Source: Thermococci archaeon
Lineage (GTDB): Archaea; Methanobacteriota_B; Thermococci; Thermococcales; Thermococcaceae
Direction of reading: 5' to 3'
Assembly (NCBI GenBank): GCA_003663695.1
Contig: QMUB01000038.1
Span: 1-8,240 of the forward strand
Length of the DNA: 8,240 nt
Numbering within the stretch: position 1 is the stretch's first letter; every line of letters starts with the position of its first letter. Both the position numbers and the translations under genes were made by a program. This document shows positions 1-5,853 of this stretch, in pieces. The notes under the pieces were generated by a model that was given only the letters and a program-made list of their open reading frames with translations, did not search any database and was not told the DNA's origin.

Positions 1-305
1 CCCCCTTCCATCCCCACCCATAATGGAACCCTACCTTTCTCCAATACTTCCCGCATCTCTTCGTGGTTTTTTACTATAGAAAAGCTCTCGCTCTCACGGA
101 CATCATTTTTTAATGAATTTAAAGCCTCTAGAGCATATCTCAGGGCGGAATTTCTCTTTTCAGAGGGAGTCCATATTGCCATGACCCTGGATCCTATGAA
201 ATCACCGAAAAATCTTTGATAGTTACTTTCAAGGATGTTCCTTTCCCCTTTCTTCCTTTTCTCATAGATATATGCCGGCAGATCGGAATGAGCATCGAAT
301 ATCAT
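1..305 (-). CDS. Membrane dipeptidase (peptidase M19), N-terminal part, cut by the window edge
   Basis: Only the first 101 codons are present; the family usually has more than 300 residues. Two zinc-site elements of the M19 (renal dipeptidase) family are visible. The first is DAHSDLP at residues 4-10, whose His6 and Asp8 form the HxD ligand pair. The second is WVGMEGG, in which Glu100 matches the bridging Glu of the family. Known members are binuclear zinc enzymes that hydrolyse dipeptides; in an archaeon the job is probably peptide catabolism in the cytoplasm. I prefer the ATG at 305 over the one at 317. It has GGGGA six bases upstream, and the TATA box at 337-346 would place the transcript start near 315, too late for 317. 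The gene follows the TPR gene on the same strand but appears to have its own promoter. The family call is firm; the substrate is inferred. Confidence 0.85.
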   Translation of the reverse strand, partial: MIFDAHSDLPAYIYEKRKKGERNILESNYQRFFGDFIGSRVMAIWTPSEKRNSALRYALEALNSLKNDVRESESFSIVKNHEEMREVLEKGRVPLWVGMEG

Positions 306-336
306 ACCTATCCCCATAGAAGAGTAGGGAAGAGAA

Positions 337-346
337 GTATTTAAAG
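337..346 (-). promoter_or_regulatory. TATA box of the dipeptidase gene
   Basis: On the minus strand this reads CTTTAAATAC. Its centre is about 36 bases upstream of the ATG at 305, which gives a predicted transcript start near 315 and a leader of about 10 nt. It directly abuts the stop codon of the TPR gene (347-349), so the promoter occupies the whole intergenic space. Confidence 0.5.
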
Positions 347-1435
347 TTAGCGCGCTAGCATAATCTTTCTAAACTCCTCCTCAGCCTCTGCCCTTATTAT
401 TGGATCAGGAATCTTCTTAATTAGCTCCTCAGCAGTGAGTATCTCCCCTTCTTCAATGAGAGCCAAAGCTATTCCCTTAAATGCCTCACTCTTCTTCCTG
501 ACATCATCTATTGTCGCAGCAAGTTTCAGGGCTTCTTTGGGCTTTCCAAGCTCTGATAGGAGGAAAGCAATATACTCGACTTCCTCGCCATGAAGCTCCG
601 AAACATTCAGGAGCTCCAGAGCCTTATCCACCATATTCCCGTAAGTAAAGACTTCCACCTTCTTTAACCAGAAGGATATTTCCAGAAGGGCTATGACTTT
701 TTCCTTATTTCCCATTTCAGACTCCATAACCTTTGCAGCTGCATATTTATATCTTCCTTCTTTGAGGGCATTTCTCAGGGTTGGAGTGCCCGAATGGAGA
801 AGGGTCTTGCATATCTCTATCTTCTTCTCGACATCGGCAGCTTTCTCACTTACACGAAGCTTGTCAAAGAGATCGTGGGCTCGCTCATAAAAACGAAGAG
901 CCTCCTTTGAATTCAGATAATCACCGCTCTCCACCATTAAATCTCCCAGCTTTATTAAAAGGTCAAGCTTCTGTACATAACCTATTTTAGAGTTCACAAT
1001 CAGATCAAATGCTTTCTCAAACTGCTCAAGAGAATCCTCTATCATCCCCGCCATTCCCAGATAATGTGCGACATATCCCAGTATTTCACCAATCTCTGAG
1101 GAGCTGTGCGTTCTCCTAAGCCTATCCACCATATCCAATGCTCTGACGAAAAGCTCACCTGAGCTATCATAATCACCAAAAACCGCATATGCAAACCCCA
1201 GATTGGCATAGGCAATTGCCTTACTACCCGTGTCCTTTATCTTATTGGAATAGTACTCGGCATCCCCCAATACTTCAAGGGCAGACTCCAAATCCCCATA
1301 CGAATAAATCTCAGTGGCTATAAAAATTAGAACCTGCACCTTCTCAAGACTATCCTCTATTCCAGCCACCCTTGAAATGGCGTCATCCCACAGGCCTTTT
1401 CTAATCAGGGTCATTATCTCATCGAGGTTCATCAT
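347..1435 (-). CDS. TPR-repeat protein of unknown partner
   Basis: This 362-residue, wholly alpha-helical protein has no signal peptide or membrane segment. Degenerate tetratricopeptide repeats can be picked out by small residues (A, G) at fixed helix-packing positions followed by aromatic or hydrophobic ones. They lie roughly at residues 33-66, 72-106, 113-146 and 156-191 (an AYANLGFAYAVFGDYD helix-turn is typical), with weaker ones at 285-345. Residues 195-280 are a linker with a poor repeat pattern. TPR proteins are scaffolds for protein-protein contacts; no catalytic motif is visible, so no function is assigned beyond that. The start is the first of two adjacent ATG codons (1435 and 1432). 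Neither has a Shine-Dalgarno sequence, which fits a leaderless mRNA. The gene lies 50 bases downstream of the kinase-like gene on the same strand, so read-through from that operon is also possible. Confidence 0.8.
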   Translation of the reverse strand: MMNLDEIMTLIRKGLWDDAISRVAGIEDSLEKVQVLIFIATEIYSYGDLESALEVLGDAEYYSNKIKDTGSKAIAYANLGFAYAVFGDYDSSGELFVRALDMVDRLRRTHSSSEIGEILGYVAHYLGMAGMIEDSLEQFEKAFDLIVNSKIGYVQKLDLLIKLGDLMVESGDYLNSKEALRFYERAHDLFDKLRVSEKAADVEKKIEICKTLLHSGTPTLRNALKEGRYKYAAAKVMESEMGNKEKVIALLEISFWLKKVEVFTYGNMVDKALELLNVSELHGEEVEYIAFLLSELGKPKEALKLAATIDDVRKKSEAFKGIALALIEEGEILTAEELIKKIPDPIIRAEAEEEFRKIMLAR

Positions 1436-1456
1436 AAATAAAAATTCGCAAAAGTT

Positions 1457-1482
1457 CTATATAACCTTTTTTTAAAACCTTC
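1457..1482 (-). promoter_or_regulatory. Promoter region of the TPR gene, two candidate TATA boxes
   Basis: The minus strand carries GTTATATAG (plus 1457-1465). Its centre is about 26 bases before the ATG at 1435, which predicts a leaderless transcript. Further upstream GGTTTTAAAAAAA (plus 1470-1482), preceded by purines that could act as a BRE, would give a leader of about 15 nt. Neither option places a Shine-Dalgarno sequence before the start codon. Confidence 0.45.
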
Positions 1483-1485
1483 CTC

Positions 1486-2157
1486 TCAATGCAGAATATG
1501 AAGGGCAAAAGCAACCCCTAGCGGAACTGTGAAGTTATCAAAGGGTTTTAGCTTCCCAATGCTAAAGAGCTCCAAAACTGTCCCTATCAGTGAGGACAGA
1601 AAAGCTATTCCAAGAAATCCGCTTACAGGTTGCGAGGTCCAGTGTGCCCATGCAACGTATCCCAATGCCGCTCCAAGGAATGAAAAGAGCAGAAAAGCCA
1701 GCGAACCCTCAAGGCTCTTATTTTCAAGGAGGAATATCCTTCCAAACCTCCCTCCAACCAGAGCGGCAAACCCATCCCCCCATGCCATGACAAAGGTTGC
1801 CACTATCGGAATGTAGCTCCTGATTCCAAAAACACCCACGAGGATCCCTATGCTTATTATGTAATAAACGGGACCGTACGCATGGAGAGGATCATCCCCT
1901 TTGGGAACCATGGCTTCTCTAACTGGAAGTCCAAATATAAAAGCTATTGTCAGAATAGAGGCAAGGGTCGCAGGGATTAAAATAACCCATTTTATGGAGG
2001 AGAAAAGAGGTAAAACAATTATTATGTCCGAAGCGAGTATGTGGATAATTCTTCGGGTGAAGCTGGCAGAATAGCGTTTCCTAAAGAGCTGTCCTAAACC
2101 CATTACGGAGAACACATAGAGCATGACAATTAGAAACAGATCCCAGGTTCCCTTCAT
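1486..2157 (-). CDS. Polyprenol/phytol kinase-like CTP-dependent membrane protein (SEC59/VTE5 type)
   Basis: This is a protein of 223 residues with about seven or eight hydrophobic segments (near residues 5-22, 44-60, 60-77, 97-112, 115-135, 151-172, 178-197 and 205-222). It carries the pattern of the dolichol kinase/phytol kinase/phosphatidate cytidylyltransferase-like family: RRIIHILA (35-42), GDDPLHAYGPVYY (87-99), AWGDGFAALVGGRFGR (125-140), NKSLEGS (146-152) and a C-terminal DNFTVPLG. Characterised relatives use CTP to phosphorylate an isoprenoid alcohol (dolichol, phytol, farnesol), so a role in archaeal polyprenyl phosphate supply or isoprenoid salvage is plausible but inferred. I chose the ATG at 2157 because GGTG stands five bases upstream. 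The ATG at 2181 overlaps the DUF99 stop as ATGA and would give 231 residues, but its AGGAGGG lies only one base away, which is too close. It is the last gene of the cutA-DUF99 operon. Confidence 0.75.
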   Translation of the reverse strand: MKGTWDLFLIVMLYVFSVMGLGQLFRKRYSASFTRRIIHILASDIIIVLPLFSSIKWVILIPATLASILTIAFIFGLPVREAMVPKGDDPLHAYGPVYYIISIGILVGVFGIRSYIPIVATFVMAWGDGFAALVGGRFGRIFLLENKSLEGSLAFLLFSFLGAALGYVAWAHWTSQPVSGFLGIAFLSSLIGTVLELFSIGKLKPFDNFTVPLGVAFALHILH

Positions 2158-2177
2158 TTTAACACCACTCCACTCAA

Positions 2178-2759
2178 TCATTCCCTCCTGCTCTCCCCGC
2201 ACATGACGGCGCTCGCAATCATGTGGGCAAGTCTCAAAGGCTCTGGAATTAGAGAGTTCTTTCGGGTTATGTTTATGACCTCCTCAGCCTGCTCGGGAGG
2301 TATGTTAAACGCCTGATAGTAGAGTTTCCCCCTAATCATCTCCCTCACTTCTCCAGCCTTTCTCAAAAGGGCGATCCTTTCCTCTGCATCACTGAAATGC
2401 TTTCTCAATGCCCTCTCCATAGCATTCAGATCCGGCTTTTTTCTTATAACGACAATCACAGGAAGCCCCGTTTCTTCAGCCAGATGCTTAACATCAATTA
2501 AATTAAAACCCCCATAGGTTATACCCTTGAGCATTATTATCCTCAAATCTTTAAAGCGGCTCCTGTTTATGGCGTCAATCATCTTCTCTGTGGCATCCCT
2601 CCCATCCACATCAATCCAGCGCGTTAAAACACCCAGAACCTCTTCATTTCCTTTCATGACAACTCCAACTAGAATGGTTTTCCCCCTACCCTTAAAGCGA
2701 AAAGTCCCATCATCAAAACCCACAACTCTAATCTGGGTTTTTATCTTGTAAAAATGCAT
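2178..2759 (-). CDS. DUF99 (UPF0215) family protein, endonuclease V-like fold
   Basis: This is a 193-residue soluble protein of a family conserved mainly in archaea. Recognisable elements are [12 protein letters not shown] (9-20), [13 protein letters not shown] (25-37), [11 protein letters not shown] (48-57), [13 protein letters not shown] (77-89), VIVVIRKKP (101-109) and a C-terminal [12 protein letters not shown]. As I recall, the family has been related to the endonuclease V/RNase H-like fold, with the FDD at 15-17 in the place of a catalytic Asp; its biochemical function is not established. I chose the ATG at 2759. AGGTG stands six bases upstream and overlaps the stop codon of cutA, a sign of translational coupling. 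A GTG at 2768 would add three residues but has no useful ribosome binding site. It lies between cutA and the kinase-like gene with no spacer. Confidence 0.85.
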   Translation of the reverse strand: MHFYKIKTQIRVVGFDDGTFRFKGRGKTILVGVVMKGNEEVLGVLTRWIDVDGRDATEKMIDAINRSRFKDLRIIMLKGITYGGFNLIDVKHLAEETGLPVIVVIRKKPDLNAMERALRKHFSDAEERIALLRKAGEVREMIRGKLYYQAFNIPPEQAEEVINITRKNSLIPEPLRLAHMIASAVMCGESRRE

Positions 2760-2765
2760 GGAGAA

Positions 2766-2770
2766 CACCT
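2766..2770 (-). promoter_or_regulatory. Ribosome binding site of the DUF99 gene, overlapping the cutA stop
   Basis: AGGTG on the minus strand shares two bases with the TAG stop of cutA (2769-2771) and stands six bases before the ATG at 2759. It decides the start in favour of 2759 over the GTG at 2768. Confidence 0.65.
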
Positions 2771-3080
2771 ATGTGGAACTCACAAGCCAGTCAAGATATT
2801 CCTTATTCACCCTGTCCACATCTATCCTGACTATGGCGGGAATTTTGTAGGGATGATTCTCCGTTATAAAGTCACGGATGGCTTTCCAATGGTCTATCCG
2901 GGTTTTAAGCAGGATCCCGATTTCTCTATCCTCCTCCACTCTTCCTTCCCATAGATAAAGGGCTTTATGCTCCCTGAGGTTAGCACATGCAATGAGTTTC
3001 TCCTCCAGAAGCTTCCTAACGATGCGTTCAGCGCTTTCCCAGTCAGGAAAAGTTGTGTATATCAAAACCATCTCGCTCAT
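2769..3080 (-). CDS. cutA: CutA, divalent-cation tolerance protein
   Basis: This 103-residue protein has the CutA1 signature: VLIYTTFPDWESAERIVRKL near the N-terminus, LIACANLREHKALYLWEG in the middle and HPYKIPAIVRIDVD near the C-terminus. CutA proteins form very stable ferredoxin-like trimers. They were linked to copper and other divalent metal tolerance in E. coli, and archaeal members bind metal ions, but the physiological role is unclear. The start at 3080 has GGTGA five bases upstream (3086-3090). The ATG at 3092 lies at the predicted transcript start, and the one at 3071 (MVLIY, matching the shorter P. horikoshii protein) lacks a clear ribosome binding site. It is the first gene of the operon with DUF99 and the kinase-like gene, and is transcribed away from hypF. 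Confidence 0.93.
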   Translation of the reverse strand: MSEMVLIYTTFPDWESAERIVRKLLEEKLIACANLREHKALYLWEGRVEEDREIGILLKTRIDHWKAIRDFITENHPYKIPAIVRIDVDRVNKEYLDWLVSST

Positions 3081-3114
3081 ATCCCTCACCATGGAAATCT
3101 CTGCTTGAATTGAG

Positions 3115-3128
3115 CTTAAACCTTTCGG
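3115..3128 (-). promoter_or_regulatory. Promoter of the cutA operon
   Basis: The minus strand reads CCGAAAGGTTTAAG, a purine-rich BRE followed by TTTAAG. The TATA centre near 3118 predicts a transcript start near 3092 and a leader of about 12 nt that contains the GGTGA of cutA. The spacing fits; the TATA box itself is not strong. Confidence 0.45.
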
Positions 3129-3136
3129 AAGTGTGA

Positions 3137-3164
3137 AACCTTTAGTTTAACCATATTAGTTTAA
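3137..3164. promoter_or_regulatory. Partial SurR-like element and TTAGTTTAA direct repeats
   Basis: AAC (3137-3139), five bases, then GTT (3145-3147) reproduces half of the inverted SurR consensus. The second half fails: AAC follows the GTT after one base, not three. TTAGTTTAA occurs at 3142-3150 and again at 3156-3164, with a related TTAGTTGTTAA at 3175-3185. These lie upstream of the cutA BRE and of the hypF SurR site, so they may be operator sites for one or both genes. In such A/T-rich DNA they could also be chance. Confidence 0.3.
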
Positions 3165-3177
3165 AATCTCCTCTTTA

Positions 3178-3194
3178 GTTGTTAACTTTTGGTT
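3178..3194 (+). promoter_or_regulatory. Perfect SurR consensus site upstream of hypF
   Basis: The bases read GTT-GTT-AAC-TTTTG-GTT, an exact match to GTTn3AACn5GTT, the consensus published for SurR of Pyrococcus furiosus. SurR is a redox-switched regulator that activates hydrogenase genes when sulfur is absent and releases DNA when its CxxC is oxidised. The site ends two bases before the BRE (3197-3203) and ten before the TATA box. This placement upstream of the core promoter fits activation, whereas repressed genes tend to carry the site over or downstream of the TATA box. Binding is inferred from sequence only. Confidence 0.7.
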
Positions 3195-3196
3195 TT

Positions 3197-3210
3197 GGAA
3201 AGGTATAAAT
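3197..3210 (+). promoter_or_regulatory. BRE and TATA box of hypF
   Basis: GGAAAGG (3197-3203) followed by TATAAAT (3204-3210) is a good archaeal core promoter. It predicts transcription from about 3232-3234, which gives a leader of roughly 10 nt that still includes GGTGA (3235-3239) four bases before the ATG at 3244. Confidence 0.75.
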
Positions 3211-3243
3211 GCTTTTCTTGAGATTTTAGGATTAGGTGAGAGG

Positions 3244-5556
3244 ATGAAGGCTTATCATATTCATGTGGAGGGAATTGTTCAGGGTGTTGGCTTTAGACCC
3301 TTCGTCTACAGGATAGCCTATGAACATGATTTGAGAGGCTACGTTAAAAACCTGGGAGATGCGGGTGTTGAGATTGTTGTCGAAGGTAAGGACGAGGATA
3401 TAAAAGCATTTTTGAATGATCTGAAACACAAAAAGCCCCCCCTTGCAAGGGTTGAGAAAATCAAGAAGAAGGAAGTTCCACCCATAGGCTTTGATAAGTT
3501 CTACATAGAAAAGAGCTCTTCGGGCGGAAAGGGAGGGGACTCTATAATTCCCCCGGATGTTAGCATATGCGATGATTGCGTTAGAGAATTATTTGATCCC
3601 TCGGATAAGAGGCATATGTATCCTTTCATAGTATGCACCAACTGCGGTCCAAGGTTTACCCTTATAGAGGATCTACCCTATGATAGGGAGAACACCACGA
3701 TGAGAGATTTTGATATGTGTGACTTCTGTGAGAGCGAGTATAAGGATCCACTAAACCGTAGATATCATGCGGAGCCGGTCTGCTGTCCGGTATGCGGCCC
3801 CAGATACATGCTCTTCGATAATAACGAGAACGAAATAAGTGGAGACCCATTAAAGAAGGCAGCCGAGCTCATAGACAAGGGCTATATAGTTGCCATTAAG
3901 GGCATCGGAGGAATTCACATAGCCTGCGATGCGATGAACGAGGAAGCCATTAGGGAGATTAGAAAGAGGAGCTTCAGACCCCAGAAGCCCTTTGCCCTTA
4001 TGGCGAAGGATCTTGAAACAATTGAGAGCTTTGCAGTTGTTGGAGAAAGAGAGAGGGAGGAACTCTTAAGCTACAGAAAGCCCATACTCGCACTTCAAAA
4101 GAAGGAGCCCTTCCCCCTGCCCGAGGTTCTCGCCCCCGGTCTGCACACAATTGGAGTCATGCTTCCCTATGCGGGAACCCATTACATACTCTTCCACCAC
4201 TCCAAAAGCCCCGTTTATGTGATGACCTCCGCCAATTATCCCGGACTTCCCATGGTGAAGGACAATGAGGACGCATTTAAAAAACTCAAAGATCTGGCAG
4301 ACTACTTTTTGCTCCATAACAGAAAAATACTTAACCGGGCAGATGATAGCGTCGTGCGCTTCGTGGATGGAAGACGCGCCATCATAAGGAGGAGCCGCGG
4401 CTTTGTTCCCCTTCCCATAAGCATACCCTTTGAGTACAGCGGTGTGGCTCTTGGCGCTGAATTGATGAATGCTTTTGGTGTGGCTAAAAAGGGAAAGGTC
4501 TATCCAAGCCAGTATATAGGGAATACATCAAAGATAGAGATCTTTGAATTTATGAGAGAAGCTATAAAGCACTTCAAGAAGATACTGAGGCTCAGGAAGC
4601 TTGATCTAATAGTGTGCGACCTTCATCCCCTTTATAACACAACGAAGCTGGCCATGGAGCAGGCTAACGAGGAGGGAGTGGAGCTGCTCCAGGTTCAGCA
4701 CCACTATGCCCATGTGGCTTCCGTAATGGCAGAGAACGGCTTGGATGAAATCATAGGGATAGCTCTGGATGGAGTTGGCTACGGTACGGACGGAAAGACC
4801 TGGGGGGGCGAAGTTATATACATGAGTTATGAGGACGTGGAGCGGCTATCCCATATAGATTACTATCCCCTACCCGGAGGAGATCTGGCGAGCTACTATC
4901 CCCTAAGGGCACTAATAGGAATCCTGAGCAGGGTGTATGAAATTGACGAAATCGAAGAAATAATCACAAAATGCTGTCCAAAGGCTATTGAAAGCCTGAA
5001 ATATGGAGAGGTCGAGTTTAATGTGGCTCTCAACCAGCTGGCGAGAGGAATAAATGTGAGCTATGCATCCTCAACGGGACGCGTGCTCGATGCTATGAGC
5101 GTACTTCTAAACATCGCCTACAGGAGACACTATGAAGGAGAACCTGCAATGAAGCTTGAGAGTCTGGCAATAAAAGGCAAGAATGACTTAGGCTTTTCAA
5201 TAGAAAGCAACGGAGAGAGTATAAATGTGGAGAGCATATTTACCCATGCCCTTGAGAGCAATGCCAGCCCGGCAGATATAGCATACTCCATGCATCTTGC
5301 AATAGGAAGGGCATTTGGGGAAGTGGCAGTTGAGAAGGCCAAGGAATTCGGGATAAAAAATGTTGGAATAAGCGGCGGTGTTGCATACAATGAACTGATA
5401 GTCAAGACGATAAGGAAAATGGTTGAAGCCAATGGACTGAAGTTCTACACCACTCATGAGATCCCGAGGGGGGACAACGGAATAAACGTTGGCCAGGCTT
5501 TCCTGGGAGGGCTCTATTTAGAAGGATACCTAACTAGAGAAGATTTGACCATGTAG
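3244..5556 (+). CDS. hypF: HypF, carbamoyltransferase for [NiFe]-hydrogenase maturation
   Basis: HypF uses carbamoyl phosphate and ATP to carbamoylate the C-terminal Cys of HypE, the precursor of the CN ligands of [NiFe]-hydrogenases. All domains are present in 770 residues, close to the usual 750. The acylphosphatase domain spans 1-90, with VQGVGFRPF at 12-20 (Arg18) and Asn36. The double zinc finger has pairs C109/C112, C131/C134, C159/C162 and C181/C184, with spacings CX2C-X18-CX2C-X24-CX2C-X18-CX2C as in E. coli. The YrdC-like domain spans about 200-390, with KGIGGIHIACDA, KRSFRPQKPF and SAN at 329-331. The Kae1-like domain spans about 400-770, with HHYAH at 486-490, ALDGVGYGTDG at 507-517, SGGVAYN at 710-716 and RGDNGINVG at 742-750. 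No frameshift or lost catalytic residue is visible. GGTGA precedes the ATG. It is apparently monocistronic and probably controlled by SurR. The other hyp genes and hydrogenase subunits are not in this window. Confidence 0.97.
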   Translation: MKAYHIHVEGIVQGVGFRPFVYRIAYEHDLRGYVKNLGDAGVEIVVEGKDEDIKAFLNDLKHKKPPLARVEKIKKKEVPPIGFDKFYIEKSSSGGKGGDSIIPPDVSICDDCVRELFDPSDKRHMYPFIVCTNCGPRFTLIEDLPYDRENTTMRDFDMCDFCESEYKDPLNRRYHAEPVCCPVCGPRYMLFDNNENEISGDPLKKAAELIDKGYIVAIKGIGGIHIACDAMNEEAIREIRKRSFRPQKPFALMAKDLETIESFAVVGEREREELLSYRKPILALQKKEPFPLPEVLAPGLHTIGVMLPYAGTHYILFHHSKSPVYVMTSANYPGLPMVKDNEDAFKKLKDLADYFLLHNRKILNRADDSVVRFVDGRRAIIRRSRGFVPLPISIPFEYSGVALGAELMNAFGVAKKGKVYPSQYIGNTSKIEIFEFMREAIKHFKKILRLRKLDLIVCDLHPLYNTTKLAMEQANEEGVELLQVQHHYAHVASVMAENGLDEIIGIALDGVGYGTDGKTWGGEVIYMSYEDVERLSHIDYYPLPGGDLASYYPLRALIGILSRVYEIDEIEEIITKCCPKAIESLKYGEVEFNVALNQLARGINVSYASSTGRVLDAMSVLLNIAYRRHYEGEPAMKLESLAIKGKNDLGFSIESNGESINVESIFTHALESNASPADIAYSMHLAIGRAFGEVAVEKAKEFGIKNVGISGGVAYNELIVKTIRKMVEANGLKFYTTHEIPRGDNGINVGQAFLGGLYLEGYLTREDLTM

Positions 5557-5575
5557 CTGGGGCATAATTCTGATG

Positions 5576-5580
5576 TTTTT
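5576..5580 (+). terminator. Oligo-T terminator candidate after hypF
   Basis: A run of five T lies 20 bases past the hypF stop codon. Archaeal RNA polymerase terminates at short T runs. A second T5 run at 5656-5660, inside the following inverted repeat, could serve as backup. Confidence 0.4.
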
Positions 5581-5592
5581 CTGTCGTCTTTC

Positions 5593-5636
5593 GTGCCCCT
5601 CATATTCAACATTCTTTCAGATTACTGTGAGGGCAC
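5593..5636 (+). repeat. Inverted repeat, nearly perfect stem
   Basis: GTGCCCCTCA (5593-5602) can pair with TGAGGGCAC (5628-5636) with one bulged C. The loop of about 25 bases contains the left arm of the second inverted repeat (5610-5621). Confidence 0.5.
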
Positions 5637-5689
5637 AGATTTCACTCTGACGCGATTTTTGAGTATCTTCCAGCTCCTCTGAAAGAATG
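5610..5689 (+). repeat. Perfect 12-base inverted repeat
   Basis: CATTCTTTCAGA (5610-5621) is exactly complementary to TCTGAAAGAATG (5678-5689). The adjacent CCCCT (5596-5600) could also pair with AGGGG (5691-5695) across an internal loop. This stem interlocks with the 5593-5636 stem. Confidence 0.6.
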
Positions 5690-5811
5690 AAGGGGAACCT
5701 AGAGAGCTCTGAAGGGGTGTTGTGAGTGCGGGAGGTTGGAGCAAAATTATAGATATAAGCTGAAGGTGATTAGAATGCAGAAAACTTAATGCCCCCAACC
5801 CCAGTGCGGGA

Positions 5812-5825
5812 AAAACTAATAAAAA
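5812..5825 (+). promoter_or_regulatory. Probable TATA region of the acylphosphatase gene
   Basis: AAAACTAATAAAAA is the best TATA-like stretch. With a centre near 5820 it predicts a transcript start close to 5845, just at the GGGGAG (5844-5849) that precedes the ATG at 5854 by four bases. An alternative ACTTAATG near 5784-5791 would give a leader of about 40 nt. The assignment is weak. Confidence 0.35.
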
Positions 5826-5853
5826 GAAACATCTATTATAATTGGGGAGTGGT

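Larger units (their letters stand above)
5557..5853. other. Gap of about 300 bases without a convincing gene
   Basis: No frame on either strand gives a credible protein; the longest plus-strand try (ATG at 5573) ends after 25 codons. It contains T5 runs at 5576-5580 and 5656-5660 that may end the hypF transcript, two inverted repeats (5593-5636 and 5610-5689), a 9-base direct repeat AGTGCGGGA (5725-5733 and 5803-5811), and promoter-like A/T-rich DNA before the acylphosphatase gene. It could be a hypF 3' untranslated region, an unannotated small RNA, or remains of a lost gene. I cannot decide among these. Confidence 0.5.

Noticed and set aside
693..1816. Plus-strand frames opposite the TPR and kinase-like genes
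   Set aside because: The minus-strand genes have clear family patterns; the opposing frames have no motif and no start signals.
2158..2202. Longer N-termini of the kinase-like protein (starts at 2202 or 2181)
   Set aside because: The 2202 start overlaps DUF99 by 25 bases without a binding site. The 2181 start has AGGAGGG only one base away. The 2157 start has well-spaced GGTG, though 2181 is not excluded.
3244..3520. HypF as a fusion artefact of a separate acylphosphatase gene
   Set aside because: The N-terminal acylphosphatase domain is a normal part of HypF, and the frame is continuous into the zinc fingers.
3232..5457. Several antisense reading frames of 60-100 codons inside hypF
   Set aside because: They lie opposite a fully conserved multi-domain gene, lack ribosome binding sites, and read as low-complexity or Ser/Cys/His-rich shadows.
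5573..5650. Short plus-strand frame with ATG in the hypF-acyP gap
   Set aside because: It ends after 25 codons, has no ribosome binding site, and its Cys/Ser-rich sequence does not look like an archaeal protein.
5557..5853. C/D box guide RNA, tRNA or CRISPR repeat in the gap
   Set aside because: CTGA boxes occur, but no properly spaced RTGATGA partner does. There is no tRNA cloverleaf and no regularly spaced repeat units.
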